The position numbers were made by a program, and so were the translations under genes. From Methylocaldum sp002005105 (lineage in GTDB: Bacteria; Pseudomonadota; Gammaproteobacteria; Methylococcales; Methylococcaceae): 64,000 bases of DNA. The stretch's first letter is position 1. Every line of letters begins with the position of its first letter. Below, one piece after another: positions 16,708 through 27,000 of this stretch. The notes under the pieces were generated by a model. That model saw nothing but the letters and a program-made list of their open reading frames with translations. It ran no database searches and was not told where the DNA came from. The stretch is taken from the NCBI RefSeq assembly GCF_051027545.1, contig NZ_CP194902.1, positions 4,154,001 through 4,218,000 of the forward strand. Direction: 5' to 3'.

Positions 16708-16818
16708 AATTCCTCCCGATCAAATAAAAGGTTCCTCATATCCTAACGCCGTCGCTCACGAGGCGCCAATGCGCACATGGTTACTTCGATGCCTTGTGTA
16801 AGCGCATCAAATTTTCTT

Positions 16819-16824
16819 ATAATG
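16819..16824 (+). promoter_or_regulatory. Probable -10 box of tRNA-Thr
   Basis: TATAAT 14 bases before the tRNA. TTGTGT about 19 bases upstream could serve as a weak -35. Confidence 0.45.
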
Positions 16825-16837
16825 GGCAGCTCTCATC

Positions 16838-16913
16838 GCCGGTGTAGCTCAGTCGGTAGAGCAGCACATTCGTAATGTGCGGGTCGTAGGTTCAAATCCT
16901 ATCACCGGCTCCA
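16838..16913 (+). tRNA. tRNA-Thr (anticodon CGT)
   Basis: A 76-base cloverleaf with encoded CCA. The acceptor stem is GCCGGTG/CACCGGC. The D-loop AGCTCAGTCGGTAGAGC, the anticodon loop TTCGTAA on a GCACA/TGTGC stem, and the GGTTCAAATCC T-loop are all standard. The anticodon CGT reads ACG. Its 3' end is followed within 100 bases by a parA-type gene typical of the ends of integrative elements, so it may be an attachment site. Confidence 0.97.
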
Positions 16914-17009
16914 ACGCCTTTTAGGCGCTGGCGCTCTGTTTTCACTTCCTTCGGTTCATCATCGTCCCCCGGGACTCCATCCCCGGGTAACATGCCGGAG
17001 AAGGGCGCC

Positions 17010-17645
17010 ATGGCCATCTGTATCACCATCACCAGCACCAAGGGCGGCGTCGACAAGACCACGCTGACCGCCAATCTCGGCGCCTATCTCGCCGATCTCG
17101 GCCAGACCGCCCTCCTCGTCGACGCCGATCCCCAACCCACCCTCTCCAGCTTTTTTCCGCTCCGACACCGCGCCCCGGGCGGTCTCACCCGGCTGATGGT
17201 CGAGGCGGCCACCGCGGACGTGATCAGCCAGACCACCCTCGAGCGGCTCGATCTCGTCTATTCCGACGATCCGGACGGCAAGCTCCGCGACTGGATCCGC
17301 GACGCCGTCGACGGGCGGGTGCGTCTCAAGCACCTCCTCGGCCGTCCCCCCTTTGCCCAGTACGATATCATCCTGATCGACACCCAGGGCGCGGTCGGTC
17401 CTCTCCAGGACGCCGCGGTCGCCGCCGCCGATATCCTCCTCTCCCCCATTCCGCCGGAAATCCTCTCGGCCCGCGAGTTCGTCCGCGGCACCGTCACCAT
17501 GCTGGAACGGCTACGGCCCATGGCGTTTCTCGGCGCCCCCATCGGTCCCTTGCGCGGCATCATCTACCGCCTGGACCGCTCGCGCGATGCCCGGCGTTTC
17601 GCCGCCGCCCTCGGGCTCGAACCGCTGATCCCTGCCTCCGCGTAG
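17010..17645 (+). pseudogene. parA: ParA-family ATPase of an integrative element, truncated and with altered Walker A
   Basis: About 211 residues remain from ATG 17010 (GGAGAAGG site). It resembles the Soj/ParA proteins found next to the tRNA end of PFGI-1-like elements: deviant Walker region, LLVDADPQPTLSSFF, YDIILIDTQGAVGPL and the LSPIPPEILSAREFVRG block. Two faults are seen. The P-loop reads KGGVDKTT where the family has KGGVGKTT, so an invariant Gly is Asp. The chain also stops after ALGLEPLIPASA, lacking about the last 80 residues. ATP use is therefore doubtful. Confidence 0.75.
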
Positions 17646-17741
17646 CCGTAGGGTCGGATGTTTGATCGGAGTCTGCGCGGCTAGCGCAGGTGGAGATCAA
17701 ACATAAGGCAACCGACACCGTGTCAAGTCATTGTGGATCCA

Positions 17742-17770
17742 GGTCCCGATCCCACTATTGGGTCGGGACC
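17742..17770. other. Strong hairpin between convergent genes
   Basis: GGTCCCGATCCCA pairs with TGGGTCGGGACC with one bulged base. It lies between the parA remnant and the end of the methyltransferase gene. No T-run follows on either strand, so termination is possible but not shown. Confidence 0.4.
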
Positions 17771-17814
17771 GGTCGAACGCGGGCCGCCGAAGGCAATACT
17801 CGTCGCCAATTTTT

Positions 17815-18663
17815 TTACTCCTTTTGGTGACTTGGATGTCCCAAAAGGTTTCGCAAAAATGGCGATGCAATCGGCTTTTCCGCTTCGAACAGTATGGCTT
17901 GCATCGGATAGCGCGTGGGATTTGAGCCATATTCTTTTATCAGCGCCTCCGTCAACGCCTCGGAGATCTCCTCGGGATCGACACCGCCGCGATCTCGTAT
18001 TTCTGTGATAACCGGAGTGAACACAAGTGCCCGCGCGAACGCCGCCACGTCCAGAATATCGTGTTCCTTTCGCTCGACCGAGATGACGATTCGATCAAAG
18101 CCGGCGCGAATCAGCTTTTCTTTGATCGGATCGATTTGATGGCAGGCAACGGGATCGAAGAGGAAACGAGGTGTATCCGACGGAAAGAATTGTTTCAGCA
18201 CCTCAAAGCTCAAGCTGGCGAATGGATTGTAATGCTCCGAGTCCCAGACGCGGAGCAAGTACCGCCCTCCGCGCCTCAATGTCCGGTATGCCTCGCGAAA
18301 CCCCGCCTCTTTATCGAAGAACATGACCCCAAACTGGCAGACCACCGCATCGAACGCCTCATCGTCGAACGGCAGCGCCGTGGCATCCGCGACTTGGAAC
18401 GCGACCTGCTCGTGAGGGAGAAACTTTTTGCGGGCGGCCTCCATCATGGAATCGCTGATATCGATCGCGGTCAATCGCACGTCCTTGGCAAGCTCATTAC
18501 ACAAGTGCCGGGTCACGATTCCCGTGCCCGCGGCGATTTCGAGCACGTCACGGACTGATCTTTCCGCTACGCGTCGTGCGGTGTCGGCTCCATAGTGCTC
18601 GAAAAGCACGGGTCCGAGATCCTGATCGTAAGGGGTGACGACATCACCTTCATAACCTGCCAT
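17815..18663 (-). CDS. Class I SAM-dependent methyltransferase (UbiE-like)
   Basis: A 282-residue methyltransferase with a Rossmann fold. Motif I is VLEIAAGTGIVTRHL, the acidic end of strand 2 is TAIDISDSMMEAAR, motif II-like is VADATALPFDDEAFDAVVCQ, and RTLRRGGRYLLRVWD is motif III. It is most like UbiE/Methyltransf_11 proteins that act on small molecules. The acceptor is unknown. The local base composition is lower in GC than the flanks, and it sits between a decayed parA and an IS, so recent acquisition is likely. Confidence 0.85.
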   Translation of the reverse strand: MAGYEGDVVTPYDQDLGPVLFEHYGADTARRVAERSVRDVLEIAAGTGIVTRHLCNELAKDVRLTAIDISDSMMEAARKKFLPHEQVAFQVADATALPFDDEAFDAVVCQFGVMFFDKEAGFREAYRTLRRGGRYLLRVWDSEHYNPFASLSFEVLKQFFPSDTPRFLFDPVACHQIDPIKEKLIRAGFDRIVISVERKEHDILDVAAFARALVFTPVITEIRDRGGVDPEEISEALTEALIKEYGSNPTRYPMQAILFEAEKPIASPFLRNLLGHPSHQKE

Positions 18664-18859
18664 AGATCACTCTCTAGAAAATACAACGAAAGGACAAAAA
18701 GCGAGTTCAATCGCCCATCTCAGTAGATAAGCGAATACTGATAGTACTACATGTCCGTAAGCGTCCGCCGAGCACCGTCTCGACGGGTTGAGAGACTCAG
18801 GCGACACTGGTGCGAGCGGACGCATGGGGTGTCCGCGCACTCTTGAGGTGGACGCACTG

Positions 18860-19258
18860 ATGACTCACGATGCTGACTTCACAACGGGCGTGGTGGCGAT
18901 GGATACCTTGGGCCGGCGGCGGTTTGCGCCTGAGTTCAAGCGCGAACTGGTGGAGCGGACCCTACAGCCGGGCGCCTCGGTCGCGGGGATTGCGCTGGCG
19001 CATCGGATCAACGCCAATCAACTGTTCAAATGGCGCCGACACTACCTTAAGGACCGGAACGCCCCGGCCGGTCCGCCGGGGCCGACCTTATTACCGGTGG
19101 CGATGACGCCCGCATTGGCCGCGCCAGCGCGTGAAGCCACGGTATCCGCTCCGCCGGGCACCATCACCATCGAACTCGGGGGTACGCGGGTTCAGGTGAA
19201 AGGTTCCGTCGATGCGGCGACCTTGCGCACCGTCCTCGCGAGTCTCAAGGGCCCATGA
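18860..19258 (+). CDS. IS66 TnpA-like protein
   Basis: 132 residues from ATG 18860 (a longer frame begins at 18788). RRRFAPEFKRELVERTLQPGASVAGIALAHRINANQLFKWRRHY is a helix-turn-helix unit of the IS66 OrfA / IS3-like type. The C-terminal part (TITIELGGTRVQVKGSVDAATLRTVLASL) is typical of IS66 TnpA. It ends 4 bases into tnpB (overlapping ATGA). Confidence 0.85.
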   Translation: MTHDADFTTGVVAMDTLGRRRFAPEFKRELVERTLQPGASVAGIALAHRINANQLFKWRRHYLKDRNAPAGPPGPTLLPVAMTPALAAPAREATVSAPPGTITIELGGTRVQVKGSVDAATLRTVLASLKGP

Positions 19259-19599
19259 TCGCGCCTCCGTCCGGCACCCGCATCTGGATCGCTGCCGGGG
19301 TGACCGATCTGCGCCGCGGCTTCGATGGCTTGGCCGCCCTGGTCCAGACCCAGCTCCAAGCCGAGCCCTTCTCCGGACACATTTTTGCCTTTCGCGGGCG
19401 ACGCGGCGACCGGATCAAACTACTCTGGTGGGACGGCGATGGGCTCTGCCTGTTCGCCAAGCGGCTGGAGCGGGGCCGCTTCGTCTGGCCGCAGGCGACG
19501 GGCGGCACGGTATCCCTCACCCCCGCCCAGTTGTCGATGCTGCTGGAAGGCATCGACTGGCGCCGCCCGATCCGCACCGCGCCTTCTCACGCCGCCTGA
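19255..19599 (+). CDS. tnpB: IS66 TnpB accessory protein
   Basis: 114 residues matching IS66 Orf2: TRIWIAAGVTDLRRGFDGLAALVQ, FRGRRGDRIKLLWWDGDGLCLFAKRLE, and a C-terminal LSMLLEGIDWRRP. Complete in length. Needed for transposition in IS66 elements, though its role is not known. Confidence 0.92.
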   Translation: MIAPPSGTRIWIAAGVTDLRRGFDGLAALVQTQLQAEPFSGHIFAFRGRRGDRIKLLWWDGDGLCLFAKRLERGRFVWPQATGGTVSLTPAQLSMLLEGIDWRRPIRTAPSHAA

Positions 19600-19622
19600 C
19601 GGAGGGCGGGTATAATCGGGGC

Positions 19623-20833
19623 ATGACCAACCCCGACGTGCTTCCCGATGAGATTCCCGCCCTCAAGACGCTGATTGAAGCCCAGCGCGTCGAAATCGCC
19701 CACCTGAAACTCCTCGTCGCCAAGCTCCGCCGCCAACAGTTCGGGCGCCGCTCCGAAAAAATGGCCGGGCTCCTCGATCAATTGGAACTTCAGCTGGAGG
19801 AACTCGAAACGGGCGATGCGGAACTCGCGGCGATCGTCGAACCGCGCGCAGCCGAGCGCCGGGTAAGAACGCCCCGGTCACTGCCCGATCATCTGCCCCG
19901 CGAAACTCAGGTCCATGCCCCCGGCTTGGCCGAGTGCCCCGACTGTGGCGGTCCCTTGAAGCCCTTGGGCGAGGAGGTCGCCGAAATCCTGGAGTACGTC
20001 CCGGCCCGCTTCCGGGTGATCCGCCACGTCCGCCCCAAGTGTGCCTGCGCCCGCTGCGACCGCATCGTCCAGGCGTCGGCGCCGAGCCGGCCCATCGCCC
20101 AGGGGCTCGCGGGTCCGGGACTGCTGGCCCATGTGCTCGTCTCGAAATACGGCGATCATCTGCCGCTGTACCGCCAGTCGGTCATTTACGCCCGCGAAGG
20201 CGTGGCTCTGTCCCGCTCCACCTTGACCGATTGGGTCGGGGAAGCCGCGGGCCTCCTCCGGCCTTTGGTCGCGGCAATCCGCCGGCATGTGCTCGCCGGC
20301 GACAAACTCCATGCCGACGATACCCCGGTCCCGGTGCTCGCGCCCGGTCAGGGGCGCACGAAGACCGGTCGGCTGTGGACCTATGTCCGGGACGACCGCC
20401 CGGCCGGTGATCTCACGCCGCCCGCGGTGTGGTTCGCCTACGCGCCGGACCGCCAAGGCCAGCATCCCAGGACGCATCTCAAGGACTTCGAAGGCGCCCT
20501 GCAGGCGGATGGCTATGCGGGATTCAACGGGCTGTACGACACCGGTCGCGTGCAGGAAGTGGCCTGTTGGGCGCACGTCCGGCGCAAGTTCTACGAGCTC
20601 CACAAGGCCCACAGGAGTCCCTTGGCGGCCGAGGTGCTCCAGCGTATCGGCGCGCTCTATACGATCGAAGCCGAGATCCGGGGCCAGCCGCCGGAGGCCC
20701 GTGCCGCAGCGCGGCAAGCCCGCGCGGGTCCGCTCCTCGCGGCGCTTCAGACCTGGCTGCACACCACGCTGACACAGGTCTCGAAAAAGTCGGCGCTAGC
20801 CGAGGCGATCCGCTATGCCCTGACCCGCTGGCC
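19623..20833 (+). pseudogene. IS66 TnpC transposase, 3'-truncated
   Basis: The ATG at 19623 begins a normal IS66 transposase: leucine-zipper-like N-terminus, QFGRRSEKM, zinc finger CPDCGGPLKPLGEE, then the DDE region with LHADDTPVPVL (first Asp), LQADGYAGFNGLYD (second Asp) and CWAHVRRKFYELHKAH. Homology ends at AIRYALTRW. The segment with the catalytic Glu (usually ...EIDNNxAER...) is missing, so the protein is inactive. The frame runs on to 21077 through foreign sequence. Confidence 0.88.
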
Positions 20834-20929
20834 GGCGAAATGTGGGGCAATTTCCCGCAAACCTATTCGATGGTCGGGATCATTCATTCGGCCATGGTCC
20901 TATCCAAGCCATGGGAAGAGGCGTTCTAG
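20834..20929 (+). pseudogene. C-terminal remnant of a GH15 glucoamylase-like gene
   Basis: Directly after the IS66 break the frame gives GEMWGNFPQTYSMVGIIHSA and then LSKPWEEAF before a stop. L/M-W-G-N-F-P-Q-T-Y-S-M-V-G is the well-known C-terminal signature of bacterial GH15 (glucoamylase/trehalase-like) enzymes. Only about 31 of some 600 residues remain. Confidence 0.75.
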
Positions 20930-21098
20930 CATAAGGAACAGCAAAGGGTACTATGGAGGGCGCGGCGGAAACGGCATCGGACCGGCCGATGCGAGTACCC
21001 GGATTGTCCAAGTTTCGTTTATATTCCGCCTAGAGCACCAGTTGGAACGATCCGGAGAGGATGTCGTCCGGAGTTAATGGAACTGCGCTATTGGCGGA

Positions 21099-22370
21099 AT
21101 GCCGAATCCGCTGATTGTCAGAATATCTTATGAATTCGAGCGGAGAGCAGGGATGATCGAAAGGAAAAAGGCCGTCGAATGGTTTCGCCGAATGGTCGAG
21201 ACCGTGCATCAAGGGCTTTTGGTTCAGCACGCTGGCGGCTCCCTCCCCTACCCCTATCGGCAAATTTTCGGCGCCAAAGACTATCCACGGAATATAACCA
21301 ACACCCGCAAGACGACGGAAACGTCGCCGCATGCGGCGGTTAAGCATGCCTTCGACGATTGTTTGCTCGTCGGCATCTACATCGTTCAGGATGGAGAAGT
21401 CGTCTATGCGAACGAAAAGTTGGCCAAAATCCTCGGCTATCCGAAAGATCAACTGATCGGTATGTCACCCGGGAAACTTTTTCAGTTAGATCATCGGCGT
21501 TCGCAGAAAGCGGCCGTTGTGTACCAGCAGAAACCGGCCGCCATACCACCGGTGCATGAGGCGAGAGGCATCAGGAAAAATGGCAAGGTGATCTGGATCA
21601 GACGGAGCGAGATCTTGATCGCACATCGCGGATCTCCCGCCATCCTGGGGAACGTCATCGACCTTACCCCGAAAAAACGGCTGAAAGACGTCGTTTGGCA
21701 GTCGAAACATGAGCTTAGACTCTTGTCCGCAAAGCTTCTCGGCGCTCAGGAGCAAGAGCGCAAGCGGATCGCCTCGGAGCTTCACGACACCGTGGGACAG
21801 TACCTCAGCGCCATCAAGTTCAGTTTGGACAACGTCAACGCGCTGCTCGAAGACAATCAGATCGCATCCGGCCAGAGGTCCCTGCGAGCCGTTATCCCTG
21901 TCATCCAGGAGGCCATTTCCGAGGTGAGGCGCATCTCGATGGACTTGAGGCCGGCGATTCTGGACGATCTGGGGCTTCTTGCGACCTTGAGCTGGCACTG
22001 CCGCACTTTTCAGAACATCTATGCCTGCATCACGGTCGAAAAACAAATAGAACTGCAGGAAAGCGATGTGCCCGGCGGATTAAAAACCGCGATCTATCGG
22101 ATCATTCAGGAAGCACTGAACAACGTTGCGAAACACGCCAAAGCCGATCGGATCGTCCTTCGCCTGAGAAAAATCGACACCGCAGTCGAGTTGATCGTCA
22201 CCGACGACGGCTGGGGATTCGACGTCAGCGAGACCGTGGAACGAGAATTACGGCAACGCGGCCTGGGCCTCGCTAGCATGCGCCAACGGTGCGAGGGTTC
22301 CGGGGGGGCCTTCTACATCGATTCCGCGCCCGGCATCGGCACGATCGTTCGCGCGGTCTGGGCCGAGTAG
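21099..22370 (+). CDS. PAS-domain sensor histidine kinase, NarL/UhpB class
   Basis: A 423-residue kinase without membrane spans. Residues about 82-195 form a PAS domain (VGIYIVQDGEVVYANEKLAKILGY). About 212-285 is a HisKA_3 dimer domain with the phospho-acceptor His229 in ERKRIASELHDTVGQYL. About 325-420 is the ATPase with REGLGLASMRQ-like G-box (LRQRGLGLASM). Such kinases pair with LuxR-type regulators, and one is encoded convergently at 22438. ATG 21153 is an alternative start. It lies 5.5 kb before the copper-protein gene set and may control it, but this is inference. Confidence 0.85.
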   Translation: MPNPLIVRISYEFERRAGMIERKKAVEWFRRMVETVHQGLLVQHAGGSLPYPYRQIFGAKDYPRNITNTRKTTETSPHAAVKHAFDDCLLVGIYIVQDGEVVYANEKLAKILGYPKDQLIGMSPGKLFQLDHRRSQKAAVVYQQKPAAIPPVHEARGIRKNGKVIWIRRSEILIAHRGSPAILGNVIDLTPKKRLKDVVWQSKHELRLLSAKLLGAQEQERKRIASELHDTVGQYLSAIKFSLDNVNALLEDNQIASGQRSLRAVIPVIQEAISEVRRISMDLRPAILDDLGLLATLSWHCRTFQNIYACITVEKQIELQESDVPGGLKTAIYRIIQEALNNVAKHAKADRIVLRLRKIDTAVELIVTDDGWGFDVSETVERELRQRGLGLASMRQRCEGSGGAFYIDSAPGIGTIVRAVWAE

Positions 22371-22437
22371 AAGACTCGTGACCGCCGCATGGCGGCGCAG
22401 ATTGGAAAGCCGCCCCGCGCAACCCGCGTGTCGTTGT

Positions 22438-23097
22438 CTATCGCAGAACCAGCCCTTTCTCTATCGCATAGGAGGTCAGCGCCGCAGCACTGTGGAGATC
22501 CAGCTTCTTCATCAAGTTCGCGCGGTGGGTTTCCACGGTTTTCACGCTGAGATGCAGATATTGCGCGATTTCTTTGTTCTTGTGGCCTTCACCGATCAAT
22601 TTCAGGAGCTCTCGCTCCCGATGGGTCAGGCTGCCCCAGGTTGACCGAGGTTCTTCCGTACTTTTGATTTGCAGATAGGCTTTTATGATTTTTCCGGAAA
22701 TACTCGGACTTAAATAAATTTTCCCCATTAACACGCTGCGAATCGCGATACGTAATTCCGCATGGGTGGCATCCTTCAAAACATAGCCGTCTGCCCCGGA
22801 TCTCAGGGCTGCGAGGATGTATTCTTCGACGTCGTGCACAGTGAGTACCAGGATTTTCAGCTGCTGCGATACACGTTTCTTGATTTCCAGGATCGCTTCC
22901 AAGCCGCCCAGCCTGGGCATGGAAAGATCGAGCAAGATTAGATCCGCTATGCCGTCGCGGCAGCGGCGAATGAGTTCCAGGCCATCATGGACCTCGCAGA
23001 CGACTTCGAACTCCGGATCTTGCGACAACAGTACCCGTAAACCTTCCCGCAAAATCGTGTGGTCCTCGGCGATACAGATTCGTTTTTTTTCTTCCAT
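22438..23097 (-). CDS. NarL/FixJ-type response regulator
   Basis: A 219-residue two-domain regulator. Receiver residues 5-125: acidic pair Glu11-Asp12, phospho-acceptor Asp57 (LILLDLSMP), Thr (LVLTVHD) and Lys (YVLKDA). A LuxR-type helix-turn-helix is at about 153-215 (LTHRERELLKLIGEGHKNKEIA). Convergent with the histidine kinase, its likely partner. Confidence 0.92.
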   Translation of the reverse strand: MEEKKRICIAEDHTILREGLRVLLSQDPEFEVVCEVHDGLELIRRCRDGIADLILLDLSMPRLGGLEAILEIKKRVSQQLKILVLTVHDVEEYILAALRSGADGYVLKDATHAELRIAIRSVLMGKIYLSPSISGKIIKAYLQIKSTEEPRSTWGSLTHRERELLKLIGEGHKNKEIAQYLHLSVKTVETHRANLMKKLDLHSAAALTSYAIEKGLVLR

Positions 23098-23298
23098 GGC
23101 GCGATGCTACTTTGTTTTTGCTGATCTTCTACGGCTGGGCGCGCGAACCAAATAAGCAAAAATCCTTAGTGCCTGAAACAATACGAGCGTGTACGGTCAA
23201 ATAACCGGGTAAGCGGCGTGTTCGATGATTCGGCCGGATGCCTCTTCGTCACGCAAGGGAATGAATGCTTTCCGCTTTTATCAAGGAACCCAGCGACC

Positions 23299-23685
23299 GT
23301 GCGCAAAATATTGATTGTCGATGACAACGCCTCTTTTCGGCGCTCTCTTAAAGCCTTCTTGTGCGACCAGTTCGCGCACTTCGCTATCGCGGAAGCCGAA
23401 AATGGCGCATCGGCGATGAGAACGATCGATCTCGCGCGGCCCGATCTTATTTTCATGGATCTCAAGCTGCCCGGCGAAAACGGTCTCGTACTGACCCGCA
23501 AGATAAAGACAATTTATTCTCCCGCCATCGTCATTCTGACCAGCTACGACGCGGTCGAGTATCGTGAAGCCGCCTCGGCGTGCGGCGCGGATTATTTCCT
23601 GGCCAAGGATGCGGCAAGCGCCGCGGAGGTTTCAAGGCTGGTCGAGTCTTATCTTCCGGGCTCGAGTTCTTCGCCGCCGATCTAG
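23299..23685 (+). CDS. Stand-alone receiver-domain response regulator
   Basis: About 128 residues if read from GTG 23299 (VRKILIVDDNASFRR); an upstream ATG at 23218 adds 27 non-conserved residues. It has Asp8-Asp9, phospho-acceptor Asp54 (LIFMDLKLPGENG), Thr in VILTSYD and Lys in YFLAKDA. There is no output domain. It is divergent from the LuxR-type regulator at 22438 and probably belongs to the same signalling group, as a phosphate relay or sink. Confidence 0.8.
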   Translation: MRKILIVDDNASFRRSLKAFLCDQFAHFAIAEAENGASAMRTIDLARPDLIFMDLKLPGENGLVLTRKIKTIYSPAIVILTSYDAVEYREAASACGADYFLAKDAASAAEVSRLVESYLPGSSSSPPI

Positions 23686-23891
23686 TCCCTGACTCGTAGC
23701 TGCCCCGAGTCCGGTCAAACAAAGAACGATTTGCGACTCGCCCCATCGAACGATTCAGCGTTGCGAACCGGTACGACCGGCCGCTGACTTCCGGATCACG
23801 AGAATCTCGGGTTCCTAGCCCTCGCAGTCGCCTGTCATTCGGCTCTTGGCGCATCTCCCGCACCGGCCTCTACCCTATCTGCTCATTCAGA

Positions 23892-23932
23892 CTACAGTAT
23901 CGACGAGCTACCGAATACAGTATCCGCTGTAG
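23892..23932. promoter_or_regulatory. Repeated TACAGTATC motif upstream of the copper-protein genes
   Basis: TACAGTATC occurs at 23893 and again at 23916, a 23-base period that puts both on one DNA face. ATACAGTAT is itself a palindrome, and CTACAG at 23892 is mirrored by CTGTAG at 23927. The site lies about 120-160 bases before ATG 24053 and is a candidate operator for a dimeric regulator. The rest of 23686-24052 shows no gene. Confidence 0.4.
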
Positions 23933-24052
23933 TTCTTACTCATCCTCCTTTCAGTACGCTAGTTCCAACGCCAGGTAAGGACGCCGAGCGAAGGGTCGTC
24001 GCGCTGGCGCTCGCCCAAAAAAAAAGACATCGCGCTCACAAGGAGGAGGATT

Positions 24053-27000
24053 ATGAACGCTCGAGTTTCGTGTCGTGACGCGTCGATCAAAAGCGCAAAG
24101 CGCTGTGTGCTTTTTCTTGCTTTGGTGCTCGGGCTTTCCGTTCATCTCGATGTCCAGGCGGTCGACATCACCGTGGTCGGTTCCGATGGAAGTCCGGTAG
24201 GCAGTTTCCGCTGGCTGATCGAGGAGGACGCCACCAAGGTTTCTCAACCGGGCGTGCCCGCCGAGCCGGGAACGAGCCTCGCGCTCGGCTTCCATACCAG
24301 TTATATGCCGCTGGTGGCCAAAGGCAACCAGGACAATGCGTCGAACATTCCTCTGAACCCTAGCAAGCGCTACTTCGTTTCCGTACTCCCGGATTCCGCT
24401 GCCACCAATCCCGGTTACACCATAGGGGGCGCTCCGATAGCGCCGGGCCAGTCCGCGGTAACCGTTTACGTCAATCGGTCGCCGATACCCACCGCGCAGA
24501 TTTCGGTGTTCGTCTTCAACGATAACCGCCCCATCAACAACGCCCCCGACCTGCCCGAAGAACAGGGACTGGCCGGCTTCACGATCAAGGTCTACGAAGC
24601 AGGCGGAACCTATGGCCAGTCCGGAGGCGAGGTCACCCAGGATGCGTTCGGAAACCCGCTCGGCGTCATCCAGACCGATGCCAACGGTGTGGCCCTCATC
24701 AAGAATCTGGTGCCCGCCAAGTACACCCTCTTTGCCATACCGCCGACCGGTTCCGACTGGCACCAGACAAGCACGATCGAGGGCACAAAAGGGATCGATG
24801 CCTGGGTCAAGGCGAATGAACCGCCCTTCTTCACTGAATTCGGGCCGCCGGGGCACCATGTCTTCATCGGCTTCGTCAACAAGATCAACGATACGACGGT
24901 GCTCACCGGCGGCAGCACCATTAGCGGTCGGGTGGTCAATCTGCACACCTCGCGTCCGCCGGAATTCCCGTTCTACAACGGACACCCCTTTCCCAACTGC
25001 TGGGTGGGCCTGAACGACCTCGCCGTCGGCGAAGGCCAAGCCATCTTCGCTCAACCCTGCAATGCCGACAGCAGCTTCTCCATTCCCAATGTCCCGCCCG
25101 GCAATTATCAGTTGGTGGTCTGGGACGAGGCTCTGGATATCATCTTCGCTTCGCACGGCGTCACGGTGAACGGCGACGGTAGCTGCAATACCCCGGACGG
25201 AAGCTGCGACCTCGTGGAAGTGCCGGTGTTCGACTGGTTTTCCCGACTGGAAGGCAGTGTGTTCTACGACGCCAACGGCAACGGTTATCGCGACGACGGC
25301 GAAGTCGGCATGCCGGACCAGGCCGTTAACCTCCGCTTCCGCGACGGCAGCATTTACCAGTCCTTCCCCACAAAAGCGGACGGTTCGTACGGCTTCGAGG
25401 AAATCTTTCCCTTCTTCAACTGGCTAGTCGCGGAAGTGGATTTCGCCCGCTTCAAGGCGACCGGCGCCACCGTCACGGTCGACGCCGGAGGAGCGATACC
25501 GGCCAGTACCGAAGCGCGGGGCAAGCTCAATCCTCAACCGCAGTTCTGCACCGCCGCCGACGCCTTTGAAACCGGGTGCACAGTAGGCAACGAACTCGTG
25601 AATCCGAACACCGGCCACAATCTCTCGCGCACGGAAGCCGGACCGGTGCTGCTGGAAGGCATACAAGGCTTTCTCGGCCAGACCAGCGTGATCGACTGGG
25701 GCAAACAAGTCTATCCGATCGGAGAAAACGGCGGCGTGAGCGGCATTGTCCATTATCCGACCACTCGTGCCGAGGATGATCCGCGTTATGCCGCGGCCGA
25801 GAACTGGGAGCCGGGCATTCCGAGGGTGCAGGTCAATCTCTACCGGGACTGCAACGACGACGGCGTCATCGATAAGCCCGACTGTTCCGCCCTCGGCGCG
25901 CCCGGAACCTTCGTGCTGGCCGACGTAGACAACTATCCGTTCGGCTGGAGTGAAGGCAACGCGGCCAAAGGGCCTGAAGACATCGACCGTAATTCCAACG
26001 GGACTTTCGATTTGGGCGACGCGGTCGATTTCACCACCACCGACAGCTGGGACGACAACCTGCCTGCCGGCTGCCAGGGCGATATTTTCCTCTCGTCCAC
26101 AGGCCAGCCGACCGACTGCTACGACGGTCTCCGCAACTTCAACCAGGTGCGGCCCGCCCTGTTCGATGGCGGCTATGCCTTCGGCGGCCCTGCCGGAAAA
26201 CCCGAGCTGGCGGCCGGCACCTATATCATCGAGGCGGTCACTCCGCCCGGCTACGAGCATCAGAAGGAAGAGGACAAGAACGTCGACTTCGGCGACGAAT
26301 ACACGCCCAGCCCCTTGCTTCTGCCGCCGGTGTGCGTCGGCGACCCGCACCTGGTACCGGCCGAGCTGAGTCTGTTTCCGGGCGTGCCCGGAGCCTACGC
26401 CGGGCAGACACGGCCTCTATGTGATCGCAAGCAGGTTCGCGTCGCTCAGGGCCAGAATGCGGCGGCGGATTTTTTCATGTTCACCGAAGTACCGATTGCG
26501 GGGCATATGGTCGGCATGATACTGGATGATCTGTCGAACGAGTTCGACCCGAACGCGCCAACGTTCGGCGAGAAATATGCCCCACCCTACCTTCCGGTCT
26601 CGATTCGCGACTGGACCGGCCGCGAGATCAACCGCGTGCACGCGGACCAGTGGGGCCGGTTCAACGCCCTGGTGCCCTCCACGTTCACCATCAATCCGCC
26701 CATACCCTCGGGGGTGGCGCCGAACATGCTGACGGCGTGCATGAACTCGCCAACCATGCCGGATCCGAACAATCCCGGCGGACACACATTGGACCCCTAC
26801 TACAACCCGAGGTACAGCCAGTTCTGCTACACCTTCCAGTACATGCCGGGCAAGACCACTTATCTGGATACCCCGGTGCTACCCATCGCCGCGTTCGCTT
26901 CGCAGGACAAGTTTCCGCTCGATTGCGAGCAGCCCATTCGCACGCCCATGATCTATTCGGTGACCGGCACCGCCAACGTCGGCCCTTACGTACCCACGCC

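Larger units (their letters stand above)
18757..20833 (+). mobile_element. IS66-family element, right end missing
   Basis: The left end GTAAGCGTCCGCCGAGC is the typical IS66 terminus. Three genes follow in IS66 order (18860, 19255, 19623). The third loses its C-terminal part at about 20833, where sequence switches to the end of a GH15 gene, and no right inverted repeat is seen. Deletion or recombination has removed the IS 3' end. Confidence 0.85.

Noticed and set aside
17742..17770. Rho-independent terminator
   Set aside because: The stem is strong but no T-run follows on either strand, so it was listed only as a hairpin.
23951..25156. A 401-codon minus-strand frame over the start of the giant protein gene
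   Set aside because: Antisense shadow; low-complexity text with no recognisable domain, and the plus-strand gene has a strong start.
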